NCBI GenBank assembly: GCA_947854175.1
Contig: CANTYJ010000092.1
Location: forward strand, 1 to 43,190
DNA length: 43,190 nucleotides
Source of the DNA: an uncultured Turicimonas sp.
GTDB lineage: Bacteria > Pseudomonadota > Gammaproteobacteria > Burkholderiales > Burkholderiaceae_F
Direction: 5' to 3'
The notes beneath the pieces were generated by a model. That model saw only the letters and a list, made by a program, of their open reading frames with translations. It had not been told where the DNA came from and made no database searches. Both the position numbers and the translations under genes were made by a program. Numbering within the stretch: the first letter of the stretch is position 1; every line of letters starts with the position of its first letter. Positions 8,127 to 15,965 of the stretch are shown here, piece after piece.

Positions 8127-9056
8127 TTATTTTGACTCTTGGTCAGACTGCTCTTTTTTAAGCTTGTCTAATTCTTCAACGACCAACTCGTCGCCAACTT
8201 TACGTTGTCTGTCAGACCAAGTCTTGCGAGCTTCTTCGACAGATAACTTCTTACGTCTGTAACCGATAGCAGCGATCAGGGAGATAGCCAAACCACCGGC
8301 AGTAGCTACTGCAGCAAGACCGGCAGCCGGACGTGCGAGCTGGCTCATAGAGACCATTGTAGACATCTTCGGATCGGTTGGTAGACCTTGTGCCTCATGA
8401 CCGAACTTGCAGACTTGAAGAATATGGAGACCACCCATTTCCTTTTCGCCGTAAAGTTCAGCTTTATCGTAGCCGCGAGATTTGAGGAACTCAACTCGTT
8501 GCTTACCGAGTTTGATCATCTCTTCTCTTGAGCCAAAGTGTAGGGCACCCGGCTGGCAAGTTGTTACACAAGCCGGTTTCCTGCCGTTTTCAAGACGATC
8601 CCAGCACATTGTGCACTTATCGATCTTCGGTGTTTCTTCTGTAGCGTAATAACGCGGTACATCGAAAGGACAAGCCATACGACAGTATTCGCAACCGATA
8701 CAGATATCCTTGTTAACGGAAACAACACCGTTGGACTCGATCTTAAGAGCGCCGGTCGGGCAAACAAATGCGCAGGCGGCTTCAGTACAGTGGTGACAGG
8801 ATCTTCTGCCGAAAGCCCATTCAACCGGTCTGATCTTGTTGTCGGTCTTCTTTTCTTCGAAGGTCATAATGAGACGAGTGCTACCGTTCAAATCCTTCGG
8901 AGCCTGGTAGCTGCCGGTGAACTTGTTCTCGTTAAGACCGAGCGGGGAATAAAGAACATTCCATTGCTTACAAGCAACCTGACAACCCTTACAAGCTGTG
9001 CACTTGGAGGAGTCGTACAACATTGCGACTTCTTCTTTCATGAACTTTGTAGTCAT
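8127..9056 (-). CDS. fdhB: Formate dehydrogenase iron-sulfur (beta) subunit
   Basis: 309-residue electron-transfer subunit with cysteine sets for four [4Fe-4S] clusters: CTACKGCQVAC (19-29), CHHCTEAACAFVC (87-99), CIGCEYCRMAC (119-129) and CTMCWDRLENGRKPACVTTC (148-167). A C-terminal hydrophobic helix (about 240-263, GLAAVATAGGLAISLIAAIGY) should anchor it in the membrane, as in FdnH. It carries electrons from the molybdopterin subunit to cytochrome b. A strong GGAGG site precedes ATG 9056. It starts 12 bases after fdhA and runs on a single transcript with it. Confidence 0.95.
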   Translation of the reverse strand: MTTKFMKEEVAMLYDSSKCTACKGCQVACKQWNVLYSPLGLNENKFTGSYQAPKDLNGSTRLIMTFEEKKTDNKIRPVEWAFGRRSCHHCTEAACAFVCPTGALKIESNGVVSVNKDICIGCEYCRMACPFDVPRYYATEETPKIDKCTMCWDRLENGRKPACVTTCQPGALHFGSREEMIKLGKQRVEFLKSRGYDKAELYGEKEMGGLHILQVCKFGHEAQGLPTDPKMSTMVSMSQLARPAAGLAAVATAGGLAISLIAAIGYRRKKLSVEEARKTWSDRQRKVGDELVVEELDKLKKEQSDQESK

Positions 9057-9068
9057 TATTTAACCTCC

Positions 9069-12000
9069 TTATGCTTTTTCAACATTGACTAGGAATGCCT
9101 TGTATTCAGGAATGTAGGAGTTCGGATCTCCGACGTTCGGTGTCAAGTCATTCATTGTGTCACCGGTAGAGAAGGCACTTGCCCAGCTCCAGTGGTGAAC
9201 CAAACCAATTGTGTGGACCGTTTTCTTGTCAACCATAAGTGGCTTAAGGCGGACTGTAACCATAGCGTTTGCAACAATTGAACCCCTCTTGTTGAAGACG
9301 CGGATCTGGTCACCGTTCTTAATGCCTTTTTCTTTTGCTAACTCTTCAGAAATTTCCACAAACGGTTGCGGCATAATTTCAACAAGCCAAGGAATATTTC
9401 TTGTTTGTGTACCACTCTGCCAGTGTTCTGTGACGGAGTAGCTGGTTGCGACGATCGGGAATTCTTTAGCGTCGCCTCTCTGGACATTCTTCCACTGTGT
9501 GAACTGAACCATCGGGCTGTCGTTGCGGCCGTTCATCAGGTTCTTGACAGGAGATTCATACGGTTCGTAGTGTTCAGGCAACGGACCATCTTTCATTGGG
9601 TAAGCAAACAGTCTGGAGTGCTGTTCCCAAGTCATGAAGAAGGCATTGTCATTTGGCGGAACCGGAACAACTTTACCGTCTTTAACTTCAGATGTAACAA
9701 AGTCACCGACGTCATTGTTAACCCATTTTTCTCCGTTCCAAGAAACAAGCATCTTGTCCGGATTCCATGGTTTTCCTTGTGGGTCGGCAGAAGCACGGTT
9801 GTATAGAATACGACGGTTTGCAGGCCAAGAGAAGGACCAGTCGGAGTAAAGGCCAAGACCGGAAGGATCGTTGCGTGAACGACGAGTACATGGCTGTTCC
9901 ATCGGATCCCACTTAGCTACTTCGTTATTGTAGAAGCCACCGAAAATCCAGTCTCCGCAAGCAGTGGTTCCATCAGCCTTCAAATCAGCATAGCTTTTAA
10001 GAAGTTTACCTGTCTTGACATCATAGCCGTTCAAGGCATGGGAAACAGATTTGACATCTAAATGACCCGTCGGATTTCTGTAATTCCAATTGACCTTTGT
10101 AATCTGTTCAGCATTAACACCGCCTTCGTTAGCATATAACTGACGGATTCTCTGGAACAAACGGGTAAGAATTTCAAAGTCACTCTTGGCTTGTCCCAAT
10201 GGTTCAAGAGCTTTCTGACGCCATTGCATCCAGCGACCGGAGTTGTTGATGGAGCCTTCTTTTTCATAAATCAAGGCAGCCGGTAACATGTATACGGTTG
10301 TATTGATTTTGGTCGGATCCATATCAGGAGCCTTCCAGAATGTAGCTGTTTCAGTAGCAAACCAGTCAGCAACAATCATCCAGTCTAATTTGGCAAGTGC
10401 ATGACGTGTGAACTTAGCGTTGGAGGCAGAGTGAGCTGGGTTCATACCCCAAACCATGTAGCCTTTAACTTGACCTTCATTCATGTACTGGAAGGATGGA
10501 ATAGTACTGTCATTGTGAGCTAAAGAACGCTTCGGCCACAAATCGTAGCAGTAATCATTTTCTGCTGTTGCGTTATCACCGTACCATTCCTTGAGCATGG
10601 AAACCAGGAACTTCGGCTTATTCATGTAGTAGCCGGAAGAGTAGGTTTCAGCAGAAAGGTAGGCGCTCAATGTCGGATGCTTCTGGGCGATCGGCCAAGC
10701 AAGATAGCCTGGAGTGTAGTCCATTGTTGCGCCGATATCGGTTGAACCCTGAACGTTTGGTTCACCACGGAGAGCATTAATACCGCCGCCGGCTACACCA
10801 ACGTTACCGAGAAGCAACTGAACCATACACATGATACGGCAGTTCTGAGAACCGTAGGAGTGTTGTGTCTGACCTAAAGCGTAGAGGATGTTACCGCTCT
10901 TTTCAGGAGCGCCGGACTCTGCATATGTCTTGTAGATGAGTTCGAGAACTTCCGGATCAATACCGGTAACTTCAGAAACTTTTTCAAGTGAATATCTGGA
11001 GTAGTGCTTGGAAACGAGATTTAATACGCAATTCGGGTCTTGGAGAGAAGGATCTTTCTTAGGAACTTTTAATGCCGGAGGATTAAATTGCGGTACGCCC
11101 GGGTTATGGATCCAGTTTCCAGCCGGATTTTCGCTCCATGGAATAACTTCTTCAGTCTGGTACAACCAGGTTCTGTTGTCATAAGCCTGATCTTTGTCTT
11201 CCCAGCCGGTGAACAAACCGTCAGCAACATCAAACTTGTAATCGTTGTTGATGAGGTAAGTGGCATTTGTATAAGCCATCACATATTCTTTCTGATAGAG
11301 CTTGTTGGAAAGGATGTAATTGATCATTCCACCAAAGAAAGCAATATCAGTACCCGGACGGATATGAGCAAAGATATCGGCTTGAGAAGCTGTTCTGTTG
11401 AAACGCGGATCGACAACAATCCATTTAGCGCCTTTATCAACTGCCTTATGAACCCAACGGGAGGATAAGGGATGGTTCTCAACGTTATTGGCACCGATAG
11501 ATAGGATCACATCAGAGTTTTGAAAGTCACACCAGTGACTGGTCATGGAACCGCGTCCGAAAGACGGAGCAAGACCTGATACGGTTGAGGAGTGGCAAAC
11601 ACGAGTCTGGTTATCAATCTGAACTACACCGAGAGAGCGGGCAAATTTCTGGACAAGCCAGCCTTCTTCGTTATTTAACTGTGCAGCGCCGAAACTGGCA
11701 ATGCCTTCGCAACGGTTGACTGTTACGCCGTTTTCAACTTTAGTGTAAGACTCGTCTCTTGTCTTCTTAATGGCACGAGCCATTTCATCGATAATCTGAC
11801 TCCAAGAAATAGGTTCCCAATCTTTGCTTCCGGGTCTTCTGACCAACGGCTGAGTCAAACGGTATGGATGGGGGATGAGCCTTTCCTTGTGATCAACGAT
11901 ATCTCTAAGACCGGTCAAAGCAGCGCCTTTCGGACAAAGTCCTCCGAGGTTGCAAGGATTGTCCGGATCACCCTCAATATTGACTAGCTGACCGTTGCGG

Positions 12001-12188
12001 ACGGAAACGATTGCTCCGCAGCCACCGGAACAGTAGCAACAAATATTAAGAAATTCTTGTGTGTCATGTAATTTCCATGGCAACACTTGACCAGGAACAT
12101 ACCGACTGGCAGCTTTGGCACTAAAAGCTGCTGAAGCGAGACCAAAAGCTGCCGAGGATTTTAGAAAATGTCTTCGGGTAGTTTGCAT
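9069..12188 (-). CDS. fdhA: Formate dehydrogenase catalytic (alpha) subunit, cysteine type
   Basis: 1039-residue molybdo/tungsto-bis-MGD enzyme oxidising formate to CO2 on the periplasmic side. The N-terminus is a twin-arginine signal (TTRRHFLKSS, then a hydrophobic stretch). The [4Fe-4S] cysteines are C50, C53, C57 and C85. The metal ligand is C198 in TRVCHSSTVSGLAPSFGRG. There the FDH-N enzyme of E. coli has selenocysteine (TGA); here it is an ordinary TGC/TGT Cys, so no selenocysteine machinery is needed. I start at ATG 12188, which opens the Tat signal and has AAGGA upstream; the longer frame to 12269 adds non-conserved residues. It is the first gene of the operon, with a promoter at 12284-12312. 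Confidence 0.95.
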   Translation of the reverse strand: MQTTRRHFLKSSAAFGLASAAFSAKAASRYVPGQVLPWKLHDTQEFLNICCYCSGGCGAIVSVRNGQLVNIEGDPDNPCNLGGLCPKGAALTGLRDIVDHKERLIPHPYRLTQPLVRRPGSKDWEPISWSQIIDEMARAIKKTRDESYTKVENGVTVNRCEGIASFGAAQLNNEEGWLVQKFARSLGVVQIDNQTRVCHSSTVSGLAPSFGRGSMTSHWCDFQNSDVILSIGANNVENHPLSSRWVHKAVDKGAKWIVVDPRFNRTASQADIFAHIRPGTDIAFFGGMINYILSNKLYQKEYVMAYTNATYLINNDYKFDVADGLFTGWEDKDQAYDNRTWLYQTEEVIPWSENPAGNWIHNPGVPQFNPPALKVPKKDPSLQDPNCVLNLVSKHYSRYSLEKVSEVTGIDPEVLELIYKTYAESGAPEKSGNILYALGQTQHSYGSQNCRIMCMVQLLLGNVGVAGGGINALRGEPNVQGSTDIGATMDYTPGYLAWPIAQKHPTLSAYLSAETYSSGYYMNKPKFLVSMLKEWYGDNATAENDYCYDLWPKRSLAHNDSTIPSFQYMNEGQVKGYMVWGMNPAHSASNAKFTRHALAKLDWMIVADWFATETATFWKAPDMDPTKINTTVYMLPAALIYEKEGSINNSGRWMQWRQKALEPLGQAKSDFEILTRLFQRIRQLYANEGGVNAEQITKVNWNYRNPTGHLDVKSVSHALNGYDVKTGKLLKSYADLKADGTTACGDWIFGGFYNNEVAKWDPMEQPCTRRSRNDPSGLGLYSDWSFSWPANRRILYNRASADPQGKPWNPDKMLVSWNGEKWVNNDVGDFVTSEVKDGKVVPVPPNDNAFFMTWEQHSRLFAYPMKDGPLPEHYEPYESPVKNLMNGRNDSPMVQFTQWKNVQRGDAKEFPIVATSYSVTEHWQSGTQTRNIPWLVEIMPQPFVEISEELAKEKGIKNGDQIRVFNKRGSIVANAMVTVRLKPLMVDKKTVHTIGLVHHWSWASAFSTGDTMNDLTPNVGDPNSYIPEYKAFLVNVEKA

Positions 12189-12283
12189 GTTAATAATAAA
12201 TCCTTTTCCAACCCACCTAAACCACAAGAGTTCAAGCAGATAGGAAGATAGTTGAGTTGGGGGATCCAACTTATGTTGAGTGA

Positions 12284-12312
12284 AGAATAGTATGCGTAAT
12301 AGATTGAGTCAA
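12284..12312 (-). promoter_or_regulatory. Sigma70-type promoter of the formate dehydrogenase operon
   Basis: On the minus strand TTGACT (12307-12312) and TATTCT (12284-12289) are separated by exactly 17 bases. The -35 is embedded in the 13-base palindrome GATTGAGTCAATC (12302-12314), a plausible operator. The leader of about 90 bases includes a small AGTTGG/CCAACT hairpin at about 12256-12272. No canonical FNR box (TTGAT-N4-ATCAA) was found. Confidence 0.5.
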
Positions 12313-12801
12313 TCATCTTATAGGATTAATCTTTTGGTTCTAATTATAAAAATCAAATAGTTATGTTTATCTTCTATACACAATTTGGGTATTTCATGAA
12401 AAAAAGTTTTAAAAAACGTATTTAATTGTTTCTATTGCTGTTAATGATCCTCATTTATAAGGAATTAATAGATTTTTTTTAAATCAATCAGAGCAAACGA
12501 TAAATGCAAAAAAACAAACAAATTAGACAATTTTTGGTGTGGGAAAAATAAAGACGTATGCTATCGAATTAACATTATTTTCTTAGTTCTCCAATAGCAA
12601 ATTCGTAAAGTTTGTTTCCTGAAGTTTTCATTAATGTGAAGAAGTATCTGATTTTCAGGATAGTCCTAAACTTTTTGGGTATCTGTTTGCTTAAAAAGAT
12701 CCCTTTTTGGTGAAGAAACTGTATTTGTATCCGGTCCACTACTTATCATAGGTTTGTCGAGGGCGAGAAGGCCCCTTAAAATGATTTGGAGGAAATAAGA
12801 A
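12313..12801. other. AT-rich divergent intergenic region
   Basis: Nearly 490 bases between the fdh promoter and the 124-residue gene hold no gene. I see a loose hairpin TCCTGAA...TTCAGGA around 12620-12665, a short AAAAAG/CTTTTT hairpin around 12692-12710, and a strong ribosome site TTTGGAGGAAATAAGAA just before ATG 12802. The promoter of the 124-residue gene must be here, but no good -35/-10 pair stands out; TATCAT near 12747 is the best -10 candidate. Confidence 0.4.
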
Positions 12802-13176
12802 ATGGCTCTTGTTCAATGGGATGTATCTGTACCGGAAGAACTTAATGATGCAACAATGAAATATCTGGCTGAAAGTGGTCAGGGTGTTGAAGGATTGTCA
12901 AACTTAGTTGCAACAGCCGTGGGCAAATTTGTAAAAGATCCTCGTGCACTGGATAAAGAATCAGACGTCACAGAAGGTGAACTAAATGATTTGATCGCTG
13001 CTTCTTTGGCTAAATTCAAAGAAAAGTACTCCGGAATTACAGAAGGCGAAATCAGAGATATGCTTGATGTCGCTATTCAAAAGACAAAGGAAAAATACAG
13101 CGGAATTACTGCCGGTCAGTTTAACGACATGGTTAATGAAGGCGTCAAAGCCCTCAAAGATAAACTCTCTAAGTAA
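12802..13176 (+). CDS. Small protein with three 23-residue repeats
   Basis: 124 residues, cytoplasmic, not recognised by family. Residues 5-45 (WDVSVPEELNDATMKYLAE, then GLSNLVATAVGKFV) have the strand-helix-helix pattern of ribbon-helix-helix (CopG/Arc-like) proteins. Residues 56-124 are three consecutive 23-residue units: V56-G78, I79-G101 and I102-K124. Each begins (V/I)T-G-x-x-x(N/R)D and ends in K-x-K-x-S-G/K. They should form amphipathic helices. The strong GGAGGA ribosome site and single-gene transcription unit suggest good expression. There is no TA partner next to it. It could be a DNA-associated or scaffold protein; that is inference. Confidence 0.8.
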   Translation: MALVQWDVSVPEELNDATMKYLAESGQGVEGLSNLVATAVGKFVKDPRALDKESDVTEGELNDLIAASLAKFKEKYSGITEGEIRDMLDVAIQKTKEKYSGITAGQFNDMVNEGVKALKDKLSK

Positions 13177-13204
13177 TTCTGATTTCAGTTAATTAACTGA
13201 CCAA

Positions 13205-13232
13205 ACCGCCCGGTTAAATGGACTTAGGCGGT
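13205..13232 (+). terminator. Terminator of the repeat protein gene
   Basis: ACCGCC (13205-13210) pairs with GGCGGT (13227-13232) and is followed by ATTTCTTT, 29 bases after the stop. Confidence 0.55.
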
Positions 13233-13294
13233 ATTTCTTTGCCTAAATTTAACTAGTTAGAAGTGCGAGAAAATATTCAGGAAGTCTAAATGCC

Positions 13295-13321
13295 GGGCTT
13301 TACTCTAGTCAGAGAAAGCCC
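13295..13321. repeat. Hairpin of unknown role
   Basis: GGGCTTT (13295-13301) pairs with AAAGCCC (13315-13321), and an inner TCT/AGA extends the stem. No T-run follows. It lies between the terminators of two convergent genes. Confidence 0.5.
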
Positions 13322-13342
13322 ATACGGCTCTTAAACCAAAAA

Positions 13343-13377
13343 GGTCAAGCTAATCTTAAAGTGGAATTAGCTTGACC
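13343..13377 (-). terminator. Terminator of the dCMP-deaminase-like gene
   Basis: A perfect 12-bp stem, GGTCAAGCTAAT (13343-13354) with ATTAGCTTGACC (13366-13377). On the minus strand it is followed by TTTTTGG, as expected for a factor-independent terminator of the gene ending at 13404. Confidence 0.85.
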
Positions 13378-13403
13378 GGCTATGAAAGAATTTCCTGCGT
13401 TAA

Positions 13404-13820
13404 TTAAAGTTGTTCGACTTTGATTCCGGATTTTTTTAGGAAATTAATTCCATCAAGACTTCTATATTGCTCATGGTAATAAACCTCTTTAATTCCGCAT
13501 TTTTGAATTAATAGAGAGCAGTGAAGGCAAGGGCTGTGAGTAATAAAGATTTTAGCTCCTTCCGAAGAGTAGCCATTTTGCGCGAGTTTGGCAATTGCGT
13601 TTAACTCTGCATGCTGAACTTCGGGTCTCGTGACAAGTTTTCCATCAACCATATCCTCACAGCAGTTATCATAGCCAGTAGGCATGCCGTTCCAACCAAA
13701 CGAAATGATGGAATGATTTTTTACGATAACGCAACCAACTTTTAATCGCTCTGCATAACTTCTTTTAGAAGTAAGAAGAGCAATGTCCATATACATTTGG
13801 TTGTCTTTTTTAATATCCAT
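13404..13820 (-). CDS. dCMP deaminase-like zinc enzyme (ComEB type)
   Basis: 138-residue cytidine/deoxycytidylate deaminase-fold protein. The zinc site is H70-A-E72 (proton-shuttling Glu) with PCLHC (C98, C101). The substrate-site motif GWNGMPTG (42-49) is the deoxycytidylate-deaminase signature. The likely reaction is dCMP to dUMP, feeding thymidylate synthesis. Enterobacteria instead deaminate dCTP, and many dCMP deaminases of this size come from Gram-positives and phages, so lateral origin is possible. An extra cysteine group (NCCED, 52-56) resembles the second zinc region of phage T4 enzymes. The gene stands alone, divergent from the next one, with its own terminator. Confidence 0.85.
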   Translation of the reverse strand: MDIKKDNQMYMDIALLTSKRSYAERLKVGCVIVKNHSIISFGWNGMPTGYDNCCEDMVDGKLVTRPEVQHAELNAIAKLAQNGYSSEGAKIFITHSPCLHCSLLIQKCGIKEVYYHEQYRSLDGINFLKKSGIKVEQL

Positions 13821-13966
13821 GACGTTATTGTCTAAGTTCTAAAAAATTTAATTCTAACTTCTTCAATATTATTAAAACTAGTTTGGCTGAAAAGTGTTCA
13901 GTTTGGATGCTAAATAGCTTTTATGAAGGATGTTTGTGCTAGTCTAAAATCAATCTTTTTCTTCGG

Positions 13967-15082
13967 ATGAACAAAATGAAAGTTTTCCTAGCTCTAATGT
14001 GCTTTCTAGTCATGATGCTTCAAGCATTCTTTGGCCTTTATCTATATAACAAAGGCGAGAATATTTTTTATCCCGAACAACTTCAAATGTCCTTGATGGC
14101 TCAGGGTGAAAAAACTCCTAAGGCGACAGAAATGGTTCCTCCATCCGAAGGAACAATGACTACAGATACGGTCACCACTGAGATTCCCAAAGTTGATCTT
14201 AAACAAGAACACAATATATCTTCAGATAGTCAAGCGGCTTTGACGATCACAGAAAATTTTCAGGCACCGACTCCAAAATTAATCAATCCGGCGTTTGATA
14301 CCGGTTGGGCAGGTTTCCTTCAGGTTGAAAATGCAGTTATTACATTCTTACTGTTTATTCTTGGATTTGCTGTTTGTTGCGTGAAGGGCAGAGGCGCTGC
14401 TTCCAGATGGGTTTTTGGATTTAATCTTGTGTTCTGGTCAGCTTTAACCGGTGCTATCTGGTTCTTCCACCCGGTCAATACACCGTTGAATATTTTAAGA
14501 ATGACTTTTAAATTCCCACAATGGTATTTCATTATTGCCATGTCAGGACTTGCTGCCTTGGTAAGTTTTATTCTGTTTGTCAACGCATTTAGAAAACCTT
14601 CGGATAAACCTGCTAAAAAATCTGATTTGAAACGTGAAGAACTGCTCGTCAAAGATAAAAGCGAGAAAACTCCAGTCACGGAAAGTAAAGAGATTGCCGA
14701 TAAGTCAGAATCTAAGGTTGAGAAAAAATCCAGATTCGGTTTTGGCTTTGGCAATGAATCCAAAGAGAGTAAATCGACTGATATTAACAGTATAAAGTCA
14801 CCGACTGTTTCTCCTGTTGAGAAAGATTTATCCGCTAAACCTGAAAAAGAAGAGCCATCGGTAGAATCGAACGATTCTAACTTTGTAGAAGTAAAAGAAG
14901 GTTTTGAAAAACCATTGGAAAAACCATTAAAACTTCAAGAACAGGAAAAAGTTGCTCCTGTAAAAGAGCCTGGAACAAAAGAAACTACTGAAACGGGTGA
15001 AAAGCCAAAAGAGGAAGCCAAAAAAGAAGAACCGTCGGTTATTATCGTACCACCGGCTCCAAAAAAAGAACCTAAGTTTTAA
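13967..15082 (+). CDS. Membrane protein with a long charged C-terminal tail
   Basis: 371 residues, unknown function. An N-terminal membrane segment (about 5-27) is followed by a Thr/Pro-rich periplasmic stretch to about 110. Three further hydrophobic segments follow at about 120-138, 148-166 and 184-204. The final 160 residues are hydrophilic, rich in Lys, Glu, Ser and Pro, and are likely disordered and cytoplasmic. The repeat-like run FEKPLEKPLKLQEQEK lies inside the tail. ATG 13967 is the first start; ATG 13976 is also possible, and neither has a good ribosome site. A perfect palindromic terminator follows at once. No homologous family is recognised. Confidence 0.8.
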   Translation: MNKMKVFLALMCFLVMMLQAFFGLYLYNKGENIFYPEQLQMSLMAQGEKTPKATEMVPPSEGTMTTDTVTTEIPKVDLKQEHNISSDSQAALTITENFQAPTPKLINPAFDTGWAGFLQVENAVITFLLFILGFAVCCVKGRGAASRWVFGFNLVFWSALTGAIWFFHPVNTPLNILRMTFKFPQWYFIIAMSGLAALVSFILFVNAFRKPSDKPAKKSDLKREELLVKDKSEKTPVTESKEIADKSESKVEKKSRFGFGFGNESKESKSTDINSIKSPTVSPVEKDLSAKPEKEEPSVESNDSNFVEVKEGFEKPLEKPLKLQEQEKVAPVKEPGTKETTETGEKPKEEAKKEEPSVIIVPPAPKKEPKF

Positions 15083-15089
15083 TTAGAAC

Positions 15090-15115
15090 AAGAGGTCCGA
15101 CTAGTCGGACCTCTT
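15090..15115 (+). terminator. Perfect palindromic terminator
   Basis: Arms AAGAGGTCCGA and TCGGACCTCTT flank the four-base centre CTAG, making a 26-base perfect palindrome followed by TCATT. It separates the membrane protein gene from the peroxiredoxin gene, whose ribosome site AAAGGAA begins just after it. Confidence 0.75.
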
Positions 15116-15132
15116 TCATTAAAGGAACGAAA

Positions 15133-15648
15133 ATGTGCCACTTAAATAAAGGCGAACCTATTGATTTAGACGCAATTGCAAAATTAAATAAAGCTGTGAT
15201 TGGACAACCGGCTCCCGGATTTACTTTGCTCAGTGATGAAGGAAAAGAAGTCAGTTTATCGGATTACCTTGGTAAAAAAGTCATTCTTTTCTTTTATCCT
15301 AAAGATAATACAGCCGGGTGTACTGTTGAAGCACTAAGTTTCGAAGATAATTTGAAAAAACTTAACGAAAGTGGTTATGAAGTAATCGGTATTTCAAGAG
15401 ATTCAATTAGCAGTCATCAAAAATTCAAGACTTCCAAAAATTTAACTTTCACGTTATTGTCCGATCCCGATGAAGTTGCTTGCAGAGAGTATGGGGTTAT
15501 GAAAATGAAAAACATGTACGGCAGAAAATACTTGGGTATTGAAAGGTCCACCTTTGTAATAAATGAATTAGGAATTCTGACTCACGAATTCAGAAAAGTT
15601 ACACCAAAGGATCATTTGGAAAAGCTTAAGAAAGCATTAGATATTTAG
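15133..15648 (+). CDS. Thiol peroxidase, Bcp/PrxQ-type peroxiredoxin
   Basis: 171-residue cytoplasmic peroxiredoxin that reduces hydrogen peroxide and organic hydroperoxides using thioredoxin-type donors. The active-site motif YPKDNTAGCT puts the peroxidatic cysteine at C63. The family motif MYGRKYLGIERSTFVI lies near residues 129-144. The +5 cysteine of E. coli Bcp is absent. Another cysteine, C117 in DEVACREYGV, matches a conserved position of PrxQ proteins, but whether it resolves is not known. The N-terminus is about 20 residues longer than usual. The start ATG 15133 has AAAGGAAC upstream. It may be expressed together with the membrane protein gene if the palindromic terminator leaks. Confidence 0.92.
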   Translation: MCHLNKGEPIDLDAIAKLNKAVIGQPAPGFTLLSDEGKEVSLSDYLGKKVILFFYPKDNTAGCTVEALSFEDNLKKLNESGYEVIGISRDSISSHQKFKTSKNLTFTLLSDPDEVACREYGVMKMKNMYGRKYLGIERSTFVINELGILTHEFRKVTPKDHLEKLKKALDI

Positions 15649-15660
15649 TCAACAACTAAG

Positions 15661-15840
15661 TTAAAAGAGTAAACCGCTGGTCAGGGTTCTGGCTATCGAT
15701 TTGACAAACTCTGCAATGTCATCAAAGTAGTAAAGGATAAAATCGTAGTCGGCCCTTAAGTTAACAAAAAAATCCGTCAATCCAAGATTGCTGGAAAGTT
15801 CATATAAAAATGTCTGAAACCAGTTATTAAAAGAATCCAT
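15661..15840 (-). CDS. Possible small hypothetical protein
   Basis: An open frame on the minus strand ends at 15661, 12 bases from the convergent peroxiredoxin stop. From ATG 15840 it gives 59 residues rich in Phe, Leu, Tyr and Asp (MDSFNNWFQTFLYELSSNLG...), possibly amphipathic. The frame remains open to a TTG at 15921, but that start lies inside the symporter terminator. No ribosome site is visible before ATG 15840. It could be a small membrane-associated peptide or chance. Confidence 0.3.
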   Translation of the reverse strand: MDSFNNWFQTFLYELSSNLGLTDFFVNLRADYDFILYYFDDIAEFVKSIARTLTSGLLF

Positions 15841-15919
15841 GGTTGTATCTGTTAAGTATTCTTCAAGAGAATAGCAAATTTCCGGAACATAGCATAAAAA
15901 TAAGAACCAACTTAAGAAC

Positions 15920-15944
15920 AAAGGCCTCGTGAACCGAGGCCTTT
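15920..15944 (-). terminator. Terminator of the dicarboxylate symporter gene
   Basis: AAAGGCCTCG (15920-15929) pairs with CGAGGCCTTT (15935-15944) around a five-base loop. On the minus strand it is followed by TGTTCTT. It lies 22 bases past the symporter stop. Confidence 0.85.
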
Positions 15945-15965
15945 GCTTGAATATCCGGAAACAGA

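Noticed and set aside
9211-9806. Plus-strand frames within fdhA
   Set aside because: They run antisense to a conserved 1039-residue enzyme and have no ribosome sites or family features.
11088-11468. 126-codon plus-strand frame within fdhA
   Set aside because: Antisense frame in an enzyme gene with clear catalytic motifs; no independent evidence.
12189-12269. 27-residue N-terminal extension of FdhA
   Set aside because: The Tat signal starts at the Met of 12188; the extension contains no conserved residues and overlaps the promoter leader.
12284-12314. FNR or NarL box for fdhA
   Set aside because: The palindrome GATTGA-G-TCAATC lacks the four-base spacer and TTGAT/ATCAA arms of an FNR site.
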